Assembly (NCBI RefSeq): GCF_014656355.1
Contig: NZ_BNCG01000001.1
Span: 102,596 to 166,595, forward strand
DNA length: 64,000 nt
Origin: Camelimonas fluminis
GTDB lineage: Bacteria; Pseudomonadota; Alphaproteobacteria; Rhizobiales; Beijerinckiaceae
Reading direction: 5' to 3'
Position numbers and translations under genes: made by a program. Below, piece after piece: positions 25,977-35,452 of the stretch. The notes under the pieces are model-generated. The model did not search any database. It was not told the DNA's origin and saw nothing but the letters and a program-made list of their open reading frames with translations. Numbering within the stretch: position 1 is the stretch's first letter; every line of letters starts with the position of its first letter.

Positions 25977-26014
25977 GGTGTAACTGACGAATGATGAATG
26001 TCAACTTTCGTCAG
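25977..26014 (-). promoter_or_regulatory. Promoter and TetR-type operator of the RND efflux operon
   Basis: Perfect 8-bp arms CTGACGAA (25984-25991) and TTCGTCAG (26007-26014) are separated by 15 bp. On the minus strand a consensus -35 box TTGACA (25999-26004) lies inside the palindrome, with a weak -10 TACACC (25977-25982) 16 bp away. A repressor bound here would block the promoter. Assignment to the operon's own TetR protein is inferred. Confidence 0.6.
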
Positions 26015-26120
26015 TCGAAAGGTATTCAGTCCTGCCAAAGCCTTTTGTCTTAACGCTCCATCGCCTTGGTTAGCGCAAAATTTACCATTCACCGCCACTG
26101 TGCCCAGGTAGCCGAAAACC

Positions 26121-26816
26121 GTGCTGAAAAGCCGGGCTGAACACCGGGGGCGGAGCGTGGGGGACATCAGCCGCAGAGGCGTCGTCAGAGGAATTGCGGC
26201 GGCGGTCATCGCCAGCGCCGCCGGGCCAGCGCTGGCGCGACCCCAGGATAGCGCGCGCTATTTCGCCGGCATGGCGACCGATCGCGGCCAGAGCTACCGA
26301 CGCACCAATTTCAACGTGATCGATCCGCGTTGGCGCCGCCAGCTCGTCCAGTATTATTCGGACGAGCCGCAGGGCACGGTTGTGGTCGACACGCGCCACC
26401 ACTTTCTCTACGTGATTTTTGAGAACCGGACGGCGCTGCGTTATGGCGTCAGCGTCGGCAAGGAAGGTTTCCAATGGTTCGGCCGGGCCCAGATTGACCG
26501 CAAGGCGATCTGGCCGCCGTGGTCGCCGCCCGCCGACATGCTGAAGCGTCGGCCCAACCTGCCGCGTTTCATGCCTGGCGGCCCCGACAATCCGCTGGGC
26601 CCACGCGCGCTGTATCTGTATCGCGACGGCCAGGACACCGGCTACCGGCTGCACGGCACGACGGAGCCGTGGTCGATCGGCGCCGACGCCTCCAGCGGCT
26701 GCATCCGCATGTTCCCCGAGGACGTCATCGATCTGTACCAGCGCTGTCCGCAGGGCACGCGCGTGCTGGTGCTCCGGCACATCGCGGCCCGCGCCGGCAA
26801 TACGGCCTCCAGGTGA
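26121..26816 (+). CDS. L,D-transpeptidase (YkuD domain), exported
   Basis: This 231-residue enzyme would form 3-3 cross-links in peptidoglycan or attach proteins to it in the periplasm. The N terminus has a twin-arginine-like signal (SRRGVVRGIAAAVIASAAGPALA, in two parts about residues 17-39). The YkuD catalytic motif is present: His178 in HGTTEPW and Cys194 in SSGCIRM. The start is GTG 26121; an in-frame GTG at 26157 would also keep the signal. The stop codon lies inside the first unit of a 15-bp tandem repeat (26809-26853). Confidence 0.92.
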   Translation: MLKSRAEHRGRSVGDISRRGVVRGIAAAVIASAAGPALARPQDSARYFAGMATDRGQSYRRTNFNVIDPRWRRQLVQYYSDEPQGTVVVDTRHHFLYVIFENRTALRYGVSVGKEGFQWFGRAQIDRKAIWPPWSPPADMLKRRPNLPRFMPGGPDNPLGPRALYLYRDGQDTGYRLHGTTEPWSIGADASSGCIRMFPEDVIDLYQRCPQGTRVLVLRHIAARAGNTASR

Positions 26817-26853
26817 CGTGTATCCAGGTGACATGCCTCCAGGTGACATGCAT
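26809..26853. repeat. Three tandem 15-bp repeats spanning the L,D-transpeptidase stop
   Basis: Three consecutive units begin CCAGGTGAC and have an exact period of 15 bp (26809-26823, 26824-26838, 26839-26853) with two to three differences each. The TGA of the transpeptidase gene lies in the first unit, and each further unit repeats an in-frame TGA. Confidence 0.85.
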
Positions 26854-26861
26854 CCGGCGTG

Positions 26862-26945
26862 GCTGGAGCGTTTTCGGTGAAAACCAGTTCACGGAAAATG
26901 CTCCATCGCTTTGAACCAACGCGTTTCCTCACGCGAGGCGGCGTC
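26862..26945. repeat. Dispersed 'gagcattttc' hairpin repeat, copy A1
   Basis: GAGCGTTTTCGGTGAAAACC is followed by a second arm ending GAAAATGCTCC, forming an imperfect hairpin, then CATCGCTTTGAACCAACGCG. Closely similar sequences occur at 46931-47015 (inverted) and 56649-56752. Confidence 0.7.
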
Positions 26946-27008
26946 CGGCCCGCTGGGAAAAGTTCCGGCGTCGGCCCTGATCCGCTTCCTGTCTTGCAGG
27001 CCATCTCC

Positions 27009-27671
27009 ATGACCATGATCCGATCCGGCGCCGCCACCATGATCGCGGGAGTCGCCCTGGCGATGATGTTGGGCGGTTGCGCCGCCGAACGCTTCAACTT
27101 CGCCAGCCTGACCGGGAAGCAGCAGGCCGCGCCAGTGGCGCAGGGTGGTGCTCCCGCTCCCACGTCCGCTCCTGCGATGGCGCAGCCGGTCGCCACACAG
27201 CCAGCGCCGCCGAAGGCCACGCCCGCCGTTTGGGCGCCGCCAGCGACGCCGACGGGCAAGGTCACCGACGCGCCGGTCGGCGCCGGCGTCAATGTCCAGC
27301 CAGGCGGCAATGAAGATTTCATCGTCAATGTGGGCCGCCGAGTCTTCTTCACGGAAGGATCGGCGCAACTCACCAACATCGCCCGCGACACCCTGGACAA
27401 TCAGGCGGCCTGGCTGAAGCGCTTTCCGAAATGGAACGCCAAGATCCAGGGATTCGCCGATGATCCGGGCACGGACGCAAGCAACATGACTCTCGGCCAG
27501 CAGCGGGCGGAGGTCGTGATGGTTTATCTGGTGTCGAAGGGCGTGGCTGCGGGCCGGCTGCGGGCCAAATCCTATGGCCGCGAGAAGCAGCGCATCGTCC
27601 GCGCCTGCACCGACGCCTCCTGCACCGCCCAGAACCGGCGGGTTATCACCAATCTGGAGGCGGCGCGTTGA
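27009..27671 (+). CDS. OmpA-family lipoprotein
   Basis: This 220-residue outer-membrane lipoprotein has a lipobox LGGC with Cys at residue 24, a Pro/Ala/Gln-rich linker (about 35-95), and a C-terminal OmpA-like peptidoglycan-binding domain (VGRRVFFTEGSAQLT, FADDPGTDASNMTLGQQRAEVV, YGREKQ). Such proteins tether the outer membrane to the cell wall. ATG 27009 was chosen because the signal peptide starts there; the open frame upstream runs through a dispersed repeat. The gene follows an L,D-transpeptidase, which fits an envelope role. Confidence 0.9.
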   Translation: MTMIRSGAATMIAGVALAMMLGGCAAERFNFASLTGKQQAAPVAQGGAPAPTSAPAMAQPVATQPAPPKATPAVWAPPATPTGKVTDAPVGAGVNVQPGGNEDFIVNVGRRVFFTEGSAQLTNIARDTLDNQAAWLKRFPKWNAKIQGFADDPGTDASNMTLGQQRAEVVMVYLVSKGVAAGRLRAKSYGREKQRIVRACTDASCTAQNRRVITNLEAAR

Positions 27672-27780
27672 AGCGCCTTCAGCCGAAACGACGTCGTTCC
27701 GGCTGAAGGGAGCGGTTCAATTCAATGAGACAGGGCGAAACTCCGTTTCAGGGCGAACGGATTTTCACTCTGGAAGCGCC
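27671..27780. repeat. Hairpin and diverged dispersed repeat after the OmpA lipoprotein
   Basis: A 34-nt-class hairpin, CTTCAGCCG (27677-27685) with CGGCTGAAG (27700-27708) around the self-complementary AACGACGTCGTT, starts 5 bp after the stop. The sequence that follows (CAGGGCGAACGGATTTTCAC and GGAAGCGCC) looks like a diverged copy of the element family at 16103 and 46852. There is no T tract. Confidence 0.5.
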
Positions 27781-27872
27781 GGGCCACGGCATTGCTGACG
27801 CATCGGCAAGCACATGCGCGGGCGACGCCGCATCCCGGCGGGCCGGCATGCGCGCGCGTTTGCGATCCGGTT

Positions 27873-28439
27873 TCAGTCCACGCCCTGGTCGGGATCGCGC
27901 GGGGTCGGGATGGCGGCTTTCGGCTTCAGCTTCTTGATGACGCCCGAGTAGTTGAGGATGACGCGCTCGCCCACCTTCAGCACGCCGCGCACGAACAGCA
28001 CCGAGCCGCCGGCCTTCAGAACCTCGCCGGTGGCCTCGACAATTTCGCCGACATAAGCGGCGCCGATGAACTCGCTGTTCAGCGACACGGTGACCGAGGG
28101 GCCGCCGCGCAGGTGGTCGAGGGCGAACATGAAGATGGCGTGGTCGGCGAAGGTCACCAGACAGCCGCCGTGCGCGACGTCGATGCCGTTAAGGTGGCGC
28201 TTCTCGATCTGGAAGGCGCACCGCACCGCGCCGTCGGGATCACGGCGGTGGTAGAACGGGCCAGAGCGGGTGTCGAAGGTGTCGCGGTCCGGCCGTCGCC
28301 AGCCGGCCCATTCGCCGGTTTCGATGAGGACGGAGCGGGCGTTGCTTTTCGGCGCGTCGCTTTGGGGCGGGGCGCCTGGGGGAAGAGCGCCTGGGGAGAC
28401 GTCGGTCGTCAAGGGGAAGTCCTTCGCGGTCGGGCGCAT
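27873..28439 (-). CDS. PaaI-family acyl-CoA thioesterase (hotdog fold)
   Basis: This roughly 188-residue protein has a 4HBT hotdog domain: KRHLNGIDVAHGGCLVTFADHAIF carries the active-site HGG loop, followed by SVTVSLNSEFIGAAYVGE and SVLFVRGVLKVG. The family hydrolyses acyl- or aryl-CoA thioesters in the cytoplasm. The N-terminal 60 residues are not conserved. The start is unsure: ATG 28439 has GGAGG directly abutting, and a TTG at 28412 has AAGGA at better spacing. It follows the SDR gene on the same strand by about 60 bp. Confidence 0.82.
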   Translation of the reverse strand: MRPTAKDFPLTTDVSPGALPPGAPPQSDAPKSNARSVLIETGEWAGWRRPDRDTFDTRSGPFYHRRDPDGAVRCAFQIEKRHLNGIDVAHGGCLVTFADHAIFMFALDHLRGGPSVTVSLNSEFIGAAYVGEIVEATGEVLKAGGSVLFVRGVLKVGERVILNYSGVIKKLKPKAAIPTPRDPDQGVD

Positions 28440-28500
28440 CCTCCGGCGCGGCGATGACCGCAATGCCGGGAATGGGCGGGAATTTGCGCGCGGCGGGCGC

Positions 28501-29277
28501 TCAGGAGGCGTTTGCGAGGCCGCCGTCGATGGTGAGAATCGCACCCGTTGTATAAGCCGAGCGGTCGCTGGCGAGAAAGGCCGTGGCGGCGGCGATTTCT
28601 TCCGGAGCGCCAGGGCGGCCGAACGGCATGTCCGCCGTCAGCTCGCGCCAGCGCCCGGCGTCGCCGAACTGGCGCTCCGCATGGGCGCGCAGCCGGGTTT
28701 CCATGCGATCCGTGGCGATGGGGCCTGGATTGATCCCGACGACGCGGACGCCGTCGCGGTGGCTGGCGCCGCCGAGGGCGCGGGTGAAGGCCATCAGCGA
28801 GGCGTTGCCGGCGGCGCCGGTGATGTAGTGGGCGTCAAGCCGCTCGCCGCCCATGCCAATGATATTGACGATGACGCCGGCCCGCCGCGCCGCCATGCGG
28901 GCGTAGAAGGCGCGGGTCAGGCCGATGAAGCCAAATACCTTCAGGTCCCAGGCTTCGCGCCAGCGCTGCTGGTCGACCTCCTGCAGGGTTCCCTGTGGAA
29001 TCGCTCCGGCGTTGTTGACCAGAATGTCGGCGTCGCAATGGGCGTCGGCCAGCACCGCCGCGCTGGCGTCGCGGGCGATGTCGGCGGCGAGAATGGCGAT
29101 GTCCGCGCCCGGCGTTTCGGCGAGGATCGCTGATCTGGCCGCTTCCAGCCGGGTTTCGTCCCGGGACGCGAGGACAAGCCGACAGCCTTCCGCCGCCAGT
29201 TGCCGGGCGATGGCGAGGCCGATGCCTTTGGAGGCGCCGGTGACCAGCGCCTTGCGTCCTGTCAGATGAAGATCCAT
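28501..29277 (-). CDS. SDR-family protein lacking the usual catalytic Ser and Lys
   Basis: This 258-residue Rossmann-fold protein has an intact NAD(P) motif (TGASKGIGLAIA, residues about 14-25) and the NNAG motif (LVNNAGAIP). The active site differs from classical SDRs: the YxxxK motif reads YITGA, so Lys is Ala, and the preceding Ser segment reads NIIGMGG. The C terminus (TTGAILTIDGGL) is typical. It may bind cofactor but act differently or not at all as a dehydrogenase. The strong start ATG 29277 has GGAGACAGG upstream. It is followed by the thioesterase gene. Confidence 0.88.
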   Translation of the reverse strand: MDLHLTGRKALVTGASKGIGLAIARQLAAEGCRLVLASRDETRLEAARSAILAETPGADIAILAADIARDASAAVLADAHCDADILVNNAGAIPQGTLQEVDQQRWREAWDLKVFGFIGLTRAFYARMAARRAGVIVNIIGMGGERLDAHYITGAAGNASLMAFTRALGGASHRDGVRVVGINPGPIATDRMETRLRAHAERQFGDAGRWRELTADMPFGRPGAPEEIAAATAFLASDRSAYTTGAILTIDGGLANAS

Positions 29278-29382
29278 GGCCTGTCTCCTGTGGCCGGGCC
29301 GGCCCCCGTCACGCCGATTCGCGCGGACCCCAGACCAACGCGCCCGGCGGCCACGCCGCCATGGGGCCCGGCGGCGCGCCGT

Positions 29383-30396
29383 TCAGCGCGGCCAGCCGGC
29401 CAGCAGGCCGCGCAGGGCCGAAACAAAAGCCAGCGGTTGATCGACCATGATGTGATGATGCGCCTCCGGGATCATCACGCAAGGTGAGCCAGGCGGCGCC
29501 ACTTCAAGCGCGTAGTCAATGATCTTCTCGGTCAGGAAGATCGATTTCTCGCCGAAGATCATGGCCACCGGGCATTGCGCCGTCGACATGTCGATGTGCG
29601 GCGCGCCGTCGTGGTAGCCCTTCCACATGAACGGATCGAATTTCCAGGTGAAGCCGGCCGGGCTGTCCGCCGTGGCCGCGACCTGCTTCAGCGAGCCGCG
29701 GGCAATGAAATCAGCGATATAGAGGTTGTCGCAGGGCTGGACGGGCTGGAAGCGAAAGCGGTTCATGGCTTCCTGCCAGGTCGGGTAGACCCGGTTGGGC
29801 TGCGGCGTCTTCAGCGGGCCGCGCCTTGAACGCCGGTCGCGACGGCGCTCAGGCGACATGACCGGCGAGTCGACGGTGATCGCCGCGGCGATCTCCGCGC
29901 CATGGCGGGAGGCGCAGGCGGTGAGCGGCAGGCCGCCAAAGGAGTGGCCGACGAACACGGGCTTGCCGGCGTCGAACAGCCCGGCGGCGCGGGCCACCGT
30001 CATGATCTCTTCGACGAAAACATCGAGATCGTACTGCGCGCGGTGGTCTGAATTGCCCATGCCGGTCCACGACATGGCGGCCACCCGGTAGTCGGCGGCG
30101 AAGAATGGCGCGATGAAGCTCCACCAGTCGGCGTGGGCGCCGTTGCCGTGGAGAAACAGCAGGCCCGGCTTGCCGCGCTCACCCCATGTCAGCATCTCGA
30201 CGCGGGCGCCGCGCACCTCGACGAAATCGCGCGCGGGGGCATGCCTGATGGCGTCGTCAAACCATGCTGGCGCTGGCGGCGGGGCGCCGTTGAAAGAGGC
30301 GAGCAGGGACGGCGGCGCGGCGGATTGCGCAGCGCCGGCGTCGGCGGTGGTTTGGGCTGGCGACTCCAGGATCGTTCTCCCCGAATATCTGATCAA
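29383..30396 (-). CDS. Alpha/beta hydrolase
   Basis: This protein of up to 337 residues has the alpha/beta hydrolase fold: oxyanion loop LFLHGNGAHADWW, nucleophile elbow GHSFGGLPL with the catalytic Ser, a late Asp/Glu region (MIFGEKS) and a C-terminal HHHIMVDQP with the catalytic His. The substrate is unknown; nearby acyl-CoA genes suggest an ester or thioester. The start is weak: the open frame begins at TTG 30396 with no clear ribosome-binding site and I see no ATG or GTG before the domain, so a rare start codon or a shorter form is possible. Confidence 0.83.
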   Translation of the reverse strand: MIRYSGRTILESPAQTTADAGAAQSAAPPSLLASFNGAPPPAPAWFDDAIRHAPARDFVEVRGARVEMLTWGERGKPGLLFLHGNGAHADWWSFIAPFFAADYRVAAMSWTGMGNSDHRAQYDLDVFVEEIMTVARAAGLFDAGKPVFVGHSFGGLPLTACASRHGAEIAAAITVDSPVMSPERRRDRRSRRGPLKTPQPNRVYPTWQEAMNRFRFQPVQPCDNLYIADFIARGSLKQVAATADSPAGFTWKFDPFMWKGYHDGAPHIDMSTAQCPVAMIFGEKSIFLTEKIIDYALEVAPPGSPCVMIPEAHHHIMVDQPLAFVSALRGLLAGWPR

Positions 30397-30728
30397 ATAT
30401 TTTGTTCCGGATTTTCAGAGCCGGCGAGCGGAGTCAAGCTGGGAGGGTGGCGCGCTTCGATCCCGACCGCCATGATGTTCGCGCCAGCGACCCGCCCGGT
30501 GCCGGCGGGCGCCCGCAGCCATGCAGCCAGCGCTGCAGCCGGTATGGCGCATCCATGGCGCGGGGCTGGCGTTCCCGCCGGTTTCCGTGCAACGTGATTT
30601 CTGGCAGCATAATTCCTGCATAAAAAATATCGGTTCTCAGGACTGGCCCCTGCTGGTAATCCTTGCCAGGCAGAAAAGGGAACGACCGGGTCGCGCAAAG
30701 CCCCGGCGCTAACGGGAGAGGAAACGAG
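30397..30728. promoter_or_regulatory. Divergent promoter region between hydrolase and acyl-CoA block
   Basis: No gene is seen. This 332-bp stretch should carry the promoters of the minus-strand hydrolase and the plus-strand acyl-CoA block. AT-rich patches occur at about 30394-30415 and 30595-30640 (TAATTCCTGCATAAAAAAT). Confidence 0.4.
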
Positions 30729-31967
<1,239 letters not shown>

Positions 31968-31974
31968 CACTGAA

Positions 31975-33051
31975 GTGCTGGATAAGAAGGAAGTCGCGGA
32001 GGAGGTTTTCTCCGGAACCAAGCCGGTTGAGGAGCGCCATCGTTTCGACGAGGCGCGTCTCGCCGTCTGGCTCGCCGACAATGTGGAGGGCTATCAGGGC
32101 CCGCTCACCGTCGAGCAGTTCAAGGGCGGGCAGTCGAACCCGACGTATTGCCTGATCACCCCGTCGCGCAAATACGTTCTGCGGCGCAAGCCGCCGGGCA
32201 AGCTGCTGCCTTCCGCCCATGCGGTGGACCGCGAGTTCCGGGTGCTCTCGGCGCTGAACACGGTCGATTTCCCGGTCGCGCGCGCCTATGCGCTGTGCAC
32301 GGACGACGACGTCATCGGCACGATGTTCTACGTCATGTCGATGGAGGAGGGCCGGGTGTTCTGGAACGGCACGCTGCCAAGCGTGCCGAAGGAGCAGCGC
32401 GCGGTGATGTACCGCGACGAGATCGAAACCCTGGCGAAGTTGCACAACCTTGATCCGGTAGCCATTGGCCTGGCGGATTTCGGCAAGCCGGGCAATTACT
32501 TCTCGCGCCAGATCGACCGCTGGACCAAGCAGTTCCGCGCCTCGGAGACATCGCGCTTCGAATCGATGGAAAAGCTGATCGAGTGGTTGCCCTGCACCGT
32601 CCCCGAGCAGACCCATACCTCGGTGGTGCACGGCGATTACCGTCTCGACAACATGATCTTCCACCCCACCGAGCCGCGCGTGCGCGCGATCCTCGACTGG
32701 GAGTTGTCGACCCTGGGCGACCCGCTGGCCGATTTCACCTATGTCATCATGGGCTGGGTGATGCAGCACGACGGGCGCGCTTCGCTGGGCGGCGTCGACT
32801 TCAGGGAGTTGGGGATCCCTGACGTTGATGAAGTCATCGAGATCTATTGCAAGGCCACGGGCCGCACCGGCATCCCGGACGTGAACTGGTACTTCGCCTA
32901 CAACCTGTTCCGGCTGTCGGCGATTTCCCAGGGCATTGCCGGCCGCGTTCGCGACGGCACGGCCAACAGCCCGCGCGCGGCCGAGGCCGGCAAGCGCGCC
33001 GAACCGCTGGCCGACATGGCCTGGGCCTACGCGGTCAAGGCCGGAGCCTGA
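31975..33051 (+). CDS. APH-type phosphotransferase paired with ACAD10/11-like dehydrogenase
   Basis: This 358-residue kinase-like protein has the aminoglycoside phosphotransferase fold: GGQSNPTY glycine loop (51-58), YVLRRKPPG with the ATP-binding Lys, catalytic HGDYRLDN (219-226) and metal-binding DWE (241-243). Human ACAD10 and ACAD11 carry this domain fused to an ACAD domain; here the two are adjacent genes. The likely substrate is a hydroxyacyl-CoA rather than an antibiotic. Start GTG 31975 is preceded by AGGA at 31961; upstream in-frame sequence overlaps the dehydrogenase gene and is non-coding in style. Confidence 0.9.
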   Translation: MLDKKEVAEEVFSGTKPVEERHRFDEARLAVWLADNVEGYQGPLTVEQFKGGQSNPTYCLITPSRKYVLRRKPPGKLLPSAHAVDREFRVLSALNTVDFPVARAYALCTDDDVIGTMFYVMSMEEGRVFWNGTLPSVPKEQRAVMYRDEIETLAKLHNLDPVAIGLADFGKPGNYFSRQIDRWTKQFRASETSRFESMEKLIEWLPCTVPEQTHTSVVHGDYRLDNMIFHPTEPRVRAILDWELSTLGDPLADFTYVIMGWVMQHDGRASLGGVDFRELGIPDVDEVIEIYCKATGRTGIPDVNWYFAYNLFRLSAISQGIAGRVRDGTANSPRAAEAGKRAEPLADMAWAYAVKAGA

Positions 33052-33057
33052 CGTTAT

Positions 33058-33085
33058 GGGATGGCGGCCTGGTCGCCGCCATCCC
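33058..33085 (+). terminator. Candidate hairpin after the APH-type kinase gene
   Basis: A perfect 11-bp stem GGGATGGCGGC (33058-33068) with GCCGCCATCCC (33075-33085) and a 6-nt loop lies 7 bp after the stop. TTTT occurs only 8 nt later, so it may be a weak terminator or an mRNA-stabilising hairpin. Confidence 0.45.
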
Positions 33086-33272
33086 CCGTCGCCTTTTCCA
33101 GTGAAGCGCGCGCCGCTTCGCTGGAAAAGCGCGTTCATTTAACGGGATTGGGCAAGGCCCGGGCCAGTGCGCTCCGGTTTTGCTCCGGTCCGCGGATCTT
33201 TGGGCAGACGGACAAAAGCCGCGCCCCTGCGCCACTCCGGCGCGCCATGTTTCAGGGAGACAGGAAGCGTCC

Positions 33273-34043
33273 ATGACCACATTGTTTGATCTGACCGGCA
33301 AGGTCGCGCTCATCACCGGTTCGTCCCGCGGCATCGGCCGCGCTATCGCCGAGCGCATGGCCGAACACGGCGCCAGGGTTGTCATTTCCTCCCGTAAACC
33401 GGGGCCGTGCGAGGAGGTGGCGAAAATCATCAACGACCGGCACGGCGAGGAGCGGGCGATCGCGGTTCCCGCCAACATTTCGGAGAAGGAAGAGCTGCAA
33501 CGCCTAGTCGACGCCACCAACGCCAAATGGGGCCGCATCGACATCGTGGTGTGCAACGCCGCCTCCAACCCGTTCTATGGGCCGATGGAGAAGCTGCCGG
33601 ACGACGCCTTCCGCAAAATTCTCGACAACAATATCGTCTCCAATCACTGGCTGATCCAGATGACGGCGCCGCAGATGCGCGCCCGCAAGGACGGCTGCGT
33701 CATCATTGTCTCGTCGATTGGCGGCGTGCGCGCCTCGACGGTCATCGGCGCCTATTGCATCTCGAAGGCGGCTGACATGCAGCTCGCCCGCAATCTGGCG
33801 GCGGAGTACGGCCCCGACAATATCCGCGTGAACTGCATCGCGCCGGGCCTGATCAAGACCGATTTCGCCAAGGCGCTGTGGGAAGACCCGGACAATCTCG
33901 CCCGCACGACCTCGACGGCGCCGCTGCGCCGCATTGGCATTCCGGATGAGATCGCCGGCGCGGCGGTGTTCCTCGCGGGCCCGGCGGGCAATTTCATGAC
34001 CGGGCAGTCCCTGATCATCGACGGCGGCGTCACCGTGGTCTGA
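33273..34043 (+). CDS. SDR-family oxidoreductase
   Basis: This 256-residue NAD(P)-dependent dehydrogenase has the complete classical SDR set: TGSSRGIGRAIA cofactor motif (about 13-24), VCNAAS, catalytic Ser in VSSIGG, YCISK with Tyr and Lys, and the C-terminal GQSLIIDGG. A role in oxidising a hydroxyacyl intermediate of the surrounding acyl-CoA block is likely; the substrate is not determined. ATG 33273 has AGGAAG upstream. Confidence 0.93.
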   Translation: MTTLFDLTGKVALITGSSRGIGRAIAERMAEHGARVVISSRKPGPCEEVAKIINDRHGEERAIAVPANISEKEELQRLVDATNAKWGRIDIVVCNAASNPFYGPMEKLPDDAFRKILDNNIVSNHWLIQMTAPQMRARKDGCVIIVSSIGGVRASTVIGAYCISKAADMQLARNLAAEYGPDNIRVNCIAPGLIKTDFAKALWEDPDNLARTTSTAPLRRIGIPDEIAGAAVFLAGPAGNFMTGQSLIIDGGVTVV

Positions 34044-34163
34044 TCCGCGGCGGACGGGCGTTTAACCAGCAACGCGGCCGGCGCGGCCGCACACCATGCA
34101 AGAGCGACGTCCCTGCATGCTGCAGGGCGTCGCATGGCAGTCAAAAGGACGGAGCAGCACAGA

Positions 34164-35162
34164 ATGAAGGCGATCCTCAGCAAGGCCGTTGGCGGGCCCG
34201 AAACCCTGGTTCTTGAGGAGGTTCCGGATCCGGTTCCCGGTCCGAAGCAGGTGCTGCTCGCGGTCAAGGCCTGCGGCGTGAACTTCCCCGATACGCTGAT
34301 GATCGAGGACAGGTACCAGTTCAAGCCGCAGCGTCCGTATTCGCCCGGCGGCGAGGTGGCCGGCGTGGTCGAGGCGGTCGGCGCTGAAGTGAAGGGCGTC
34401 AAGGTTGGCGACCGCATCATCGGCTCGACCGGACACGGCGGTATGGCCGAGAAGGTGCTGGTGGACGGTTTCCGCTGCATCCCCATGGTCGATGAGATGC
34501 CGTTCGATGAAGCTTCGGCGTTCATCCTGACCTATGGCACCTCCCACTACGCGCTGAAGGAGCGCGGTCAGCTCAAGGCGGGCGAAACCCTGCTGGTGCT
34601 GGGCGCCGCGGGCGGCGTCGGCCTCGCTGCTGTCGAACTGGGCAAGGCGATGGGCGCGCGGGTGATCGGCGCCGTCTCAAGCCAGGACAAGGCGGATCTG
34701 GTCAAGGCGCACGGCGCCGATGACGTGGTGATCTATCCGCAGGGGCCATTCGACAAGGACGGCAAGAAGAAGCTGGCCGAGCTGTTCAAGAACGCCTGCG
34801 GCGAGCATGGCGCCGACGTGATCTATGACGGCGTCGGCGGCGATTACGCCGAAGCCTCGCTGCGCGCCATCGCCTGGGAAGGCCGCTTCCTCGTCGTCGG
34901 CTTCCCGGCTGGCATTCCGCTGCTGCCGCTGAACCTGACCCTGCTCAAGTCCTGTCAGGTGATCGGCGTGTTCTGGGGCGCCTGGGTTGCTCGCAACAAT
35001 GACGGCTTCGCCGAAAGCGTCGCGGAACTGATGGACTTCTACAAGCGCGGCCTCGTGAAGCCGCACGTGTCCGAGCGGTTCCCGCTGGCGCGGGCTGGCG
35101 ACGCCATCGCCCACCTGGCGGCCCGCAAGGCCATGGGCAAGGTTGTGGTGACCATGGATTGA
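34164..35162 (+). CDS. NADPH:quinone oxidoreductase family protein (MDR, zinc-independent)
   Basis: This 332-residue medium-chain reductase has the GroES-like N-terminal half (VNFPDTLMIEDRYQFKP, PGGEVAGVVEAVG) and a Rossmann half with AAGGVGLAAVELGKA. The structural and catalytic zinc Cys ligands of alcohol dehydrogenases are absent, which places it with quinone oxidoreductases or enoyl reductases. It lies in the acyl-CoA block, where an NADPH-dependent double-bond reduction would fit. ATG 34164 follows GGACGGAG. A 9-bp hairpin without T tract follows (35171-35194). Confidence 0.92.
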   Translation: MKAILSKAVGGPETLVLEEVPDPVPGPKQVLLAVKACGVNFPDTLMIEDRYQFKPQRPYSPGGEVAGVVEAVGAEVKGVKVGDRIIGSTGHGGMAEKVLVDGFRCIPMVDEMPFDEASAFILTYGTSHYALKERGQLKAGETLLVLGAAGGVGLAAVELGKAMGARVIGAVSSQDKADLVKAHGADDVVIYPQGPFDKDGKKKLAELFKNACGEHGADVIYDGVGGDYAEASLRAIAWEGRFLVVGFPAGIPLLPLNLTLLKSCQVIGVFWGAWVARNNDGFAESVAELMDFYKRGLVKPHVSERFPLARAGDAIAHLAARKAMGKVVVTMD

Positions 35163-35452
35163 GCGCGATCGGGCGTCCTGGTCGCAGGACGCCCGGGCGC
35201 CCGCGCATTTTCGGGAAAAGTGGAATCCGCTTTTCGTCGGAAAAATGCGTCAACTCGACAAACTGGGGCATGTCCGGCGAGCCAGGTTTCACCGGACATG
35301 CCCCAGAAGCGCGCCGCCGGCGGTTGGGCCGTCTGGTGGGGCACAGGCCGGAACAGGGGTTCCGGCGCGCGGGTCGGTCGGGAGGCGGGCGGCTGGGCAA
35401 GGCCAGCGATCCTGTCGTTCCCCAGACGGCCCGTCTTCATGACGAGGGCATG
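35163..35452. other. Intergenic hairpin and repeat-like sequence
   Basis: Contains the hairpin GGGCGTCCT (35171-35179)/AGGACGCCC (35186-35194) and, at about 35203-35255, a sequence of the 'gcattttcgggaaaagtgga' type with a second arm GGAAAAATGC, resembling the dispersed hairpin repeats. The frame is open through this stretch from 35159 but the translation looks non-coding until the ATG at 35453. Confidence 0.45.

Noticed and set aside
31975..33051. Antibiotic resistance (aminoglycoside phosphotransferase) reading of the APH-type gene.
   Set aside because: The fold is shared, but pairing with an ACAD10/11-like gene and the acyl-CoA context point to a metabolic kinase.
35171..35194. Strong 9-bp hairpin after the quinone oxidoreductase gene as a terminator.
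   Set aside because: No T tract follows; the next 15 bases are GC-rich. I list it only as a hairpin.
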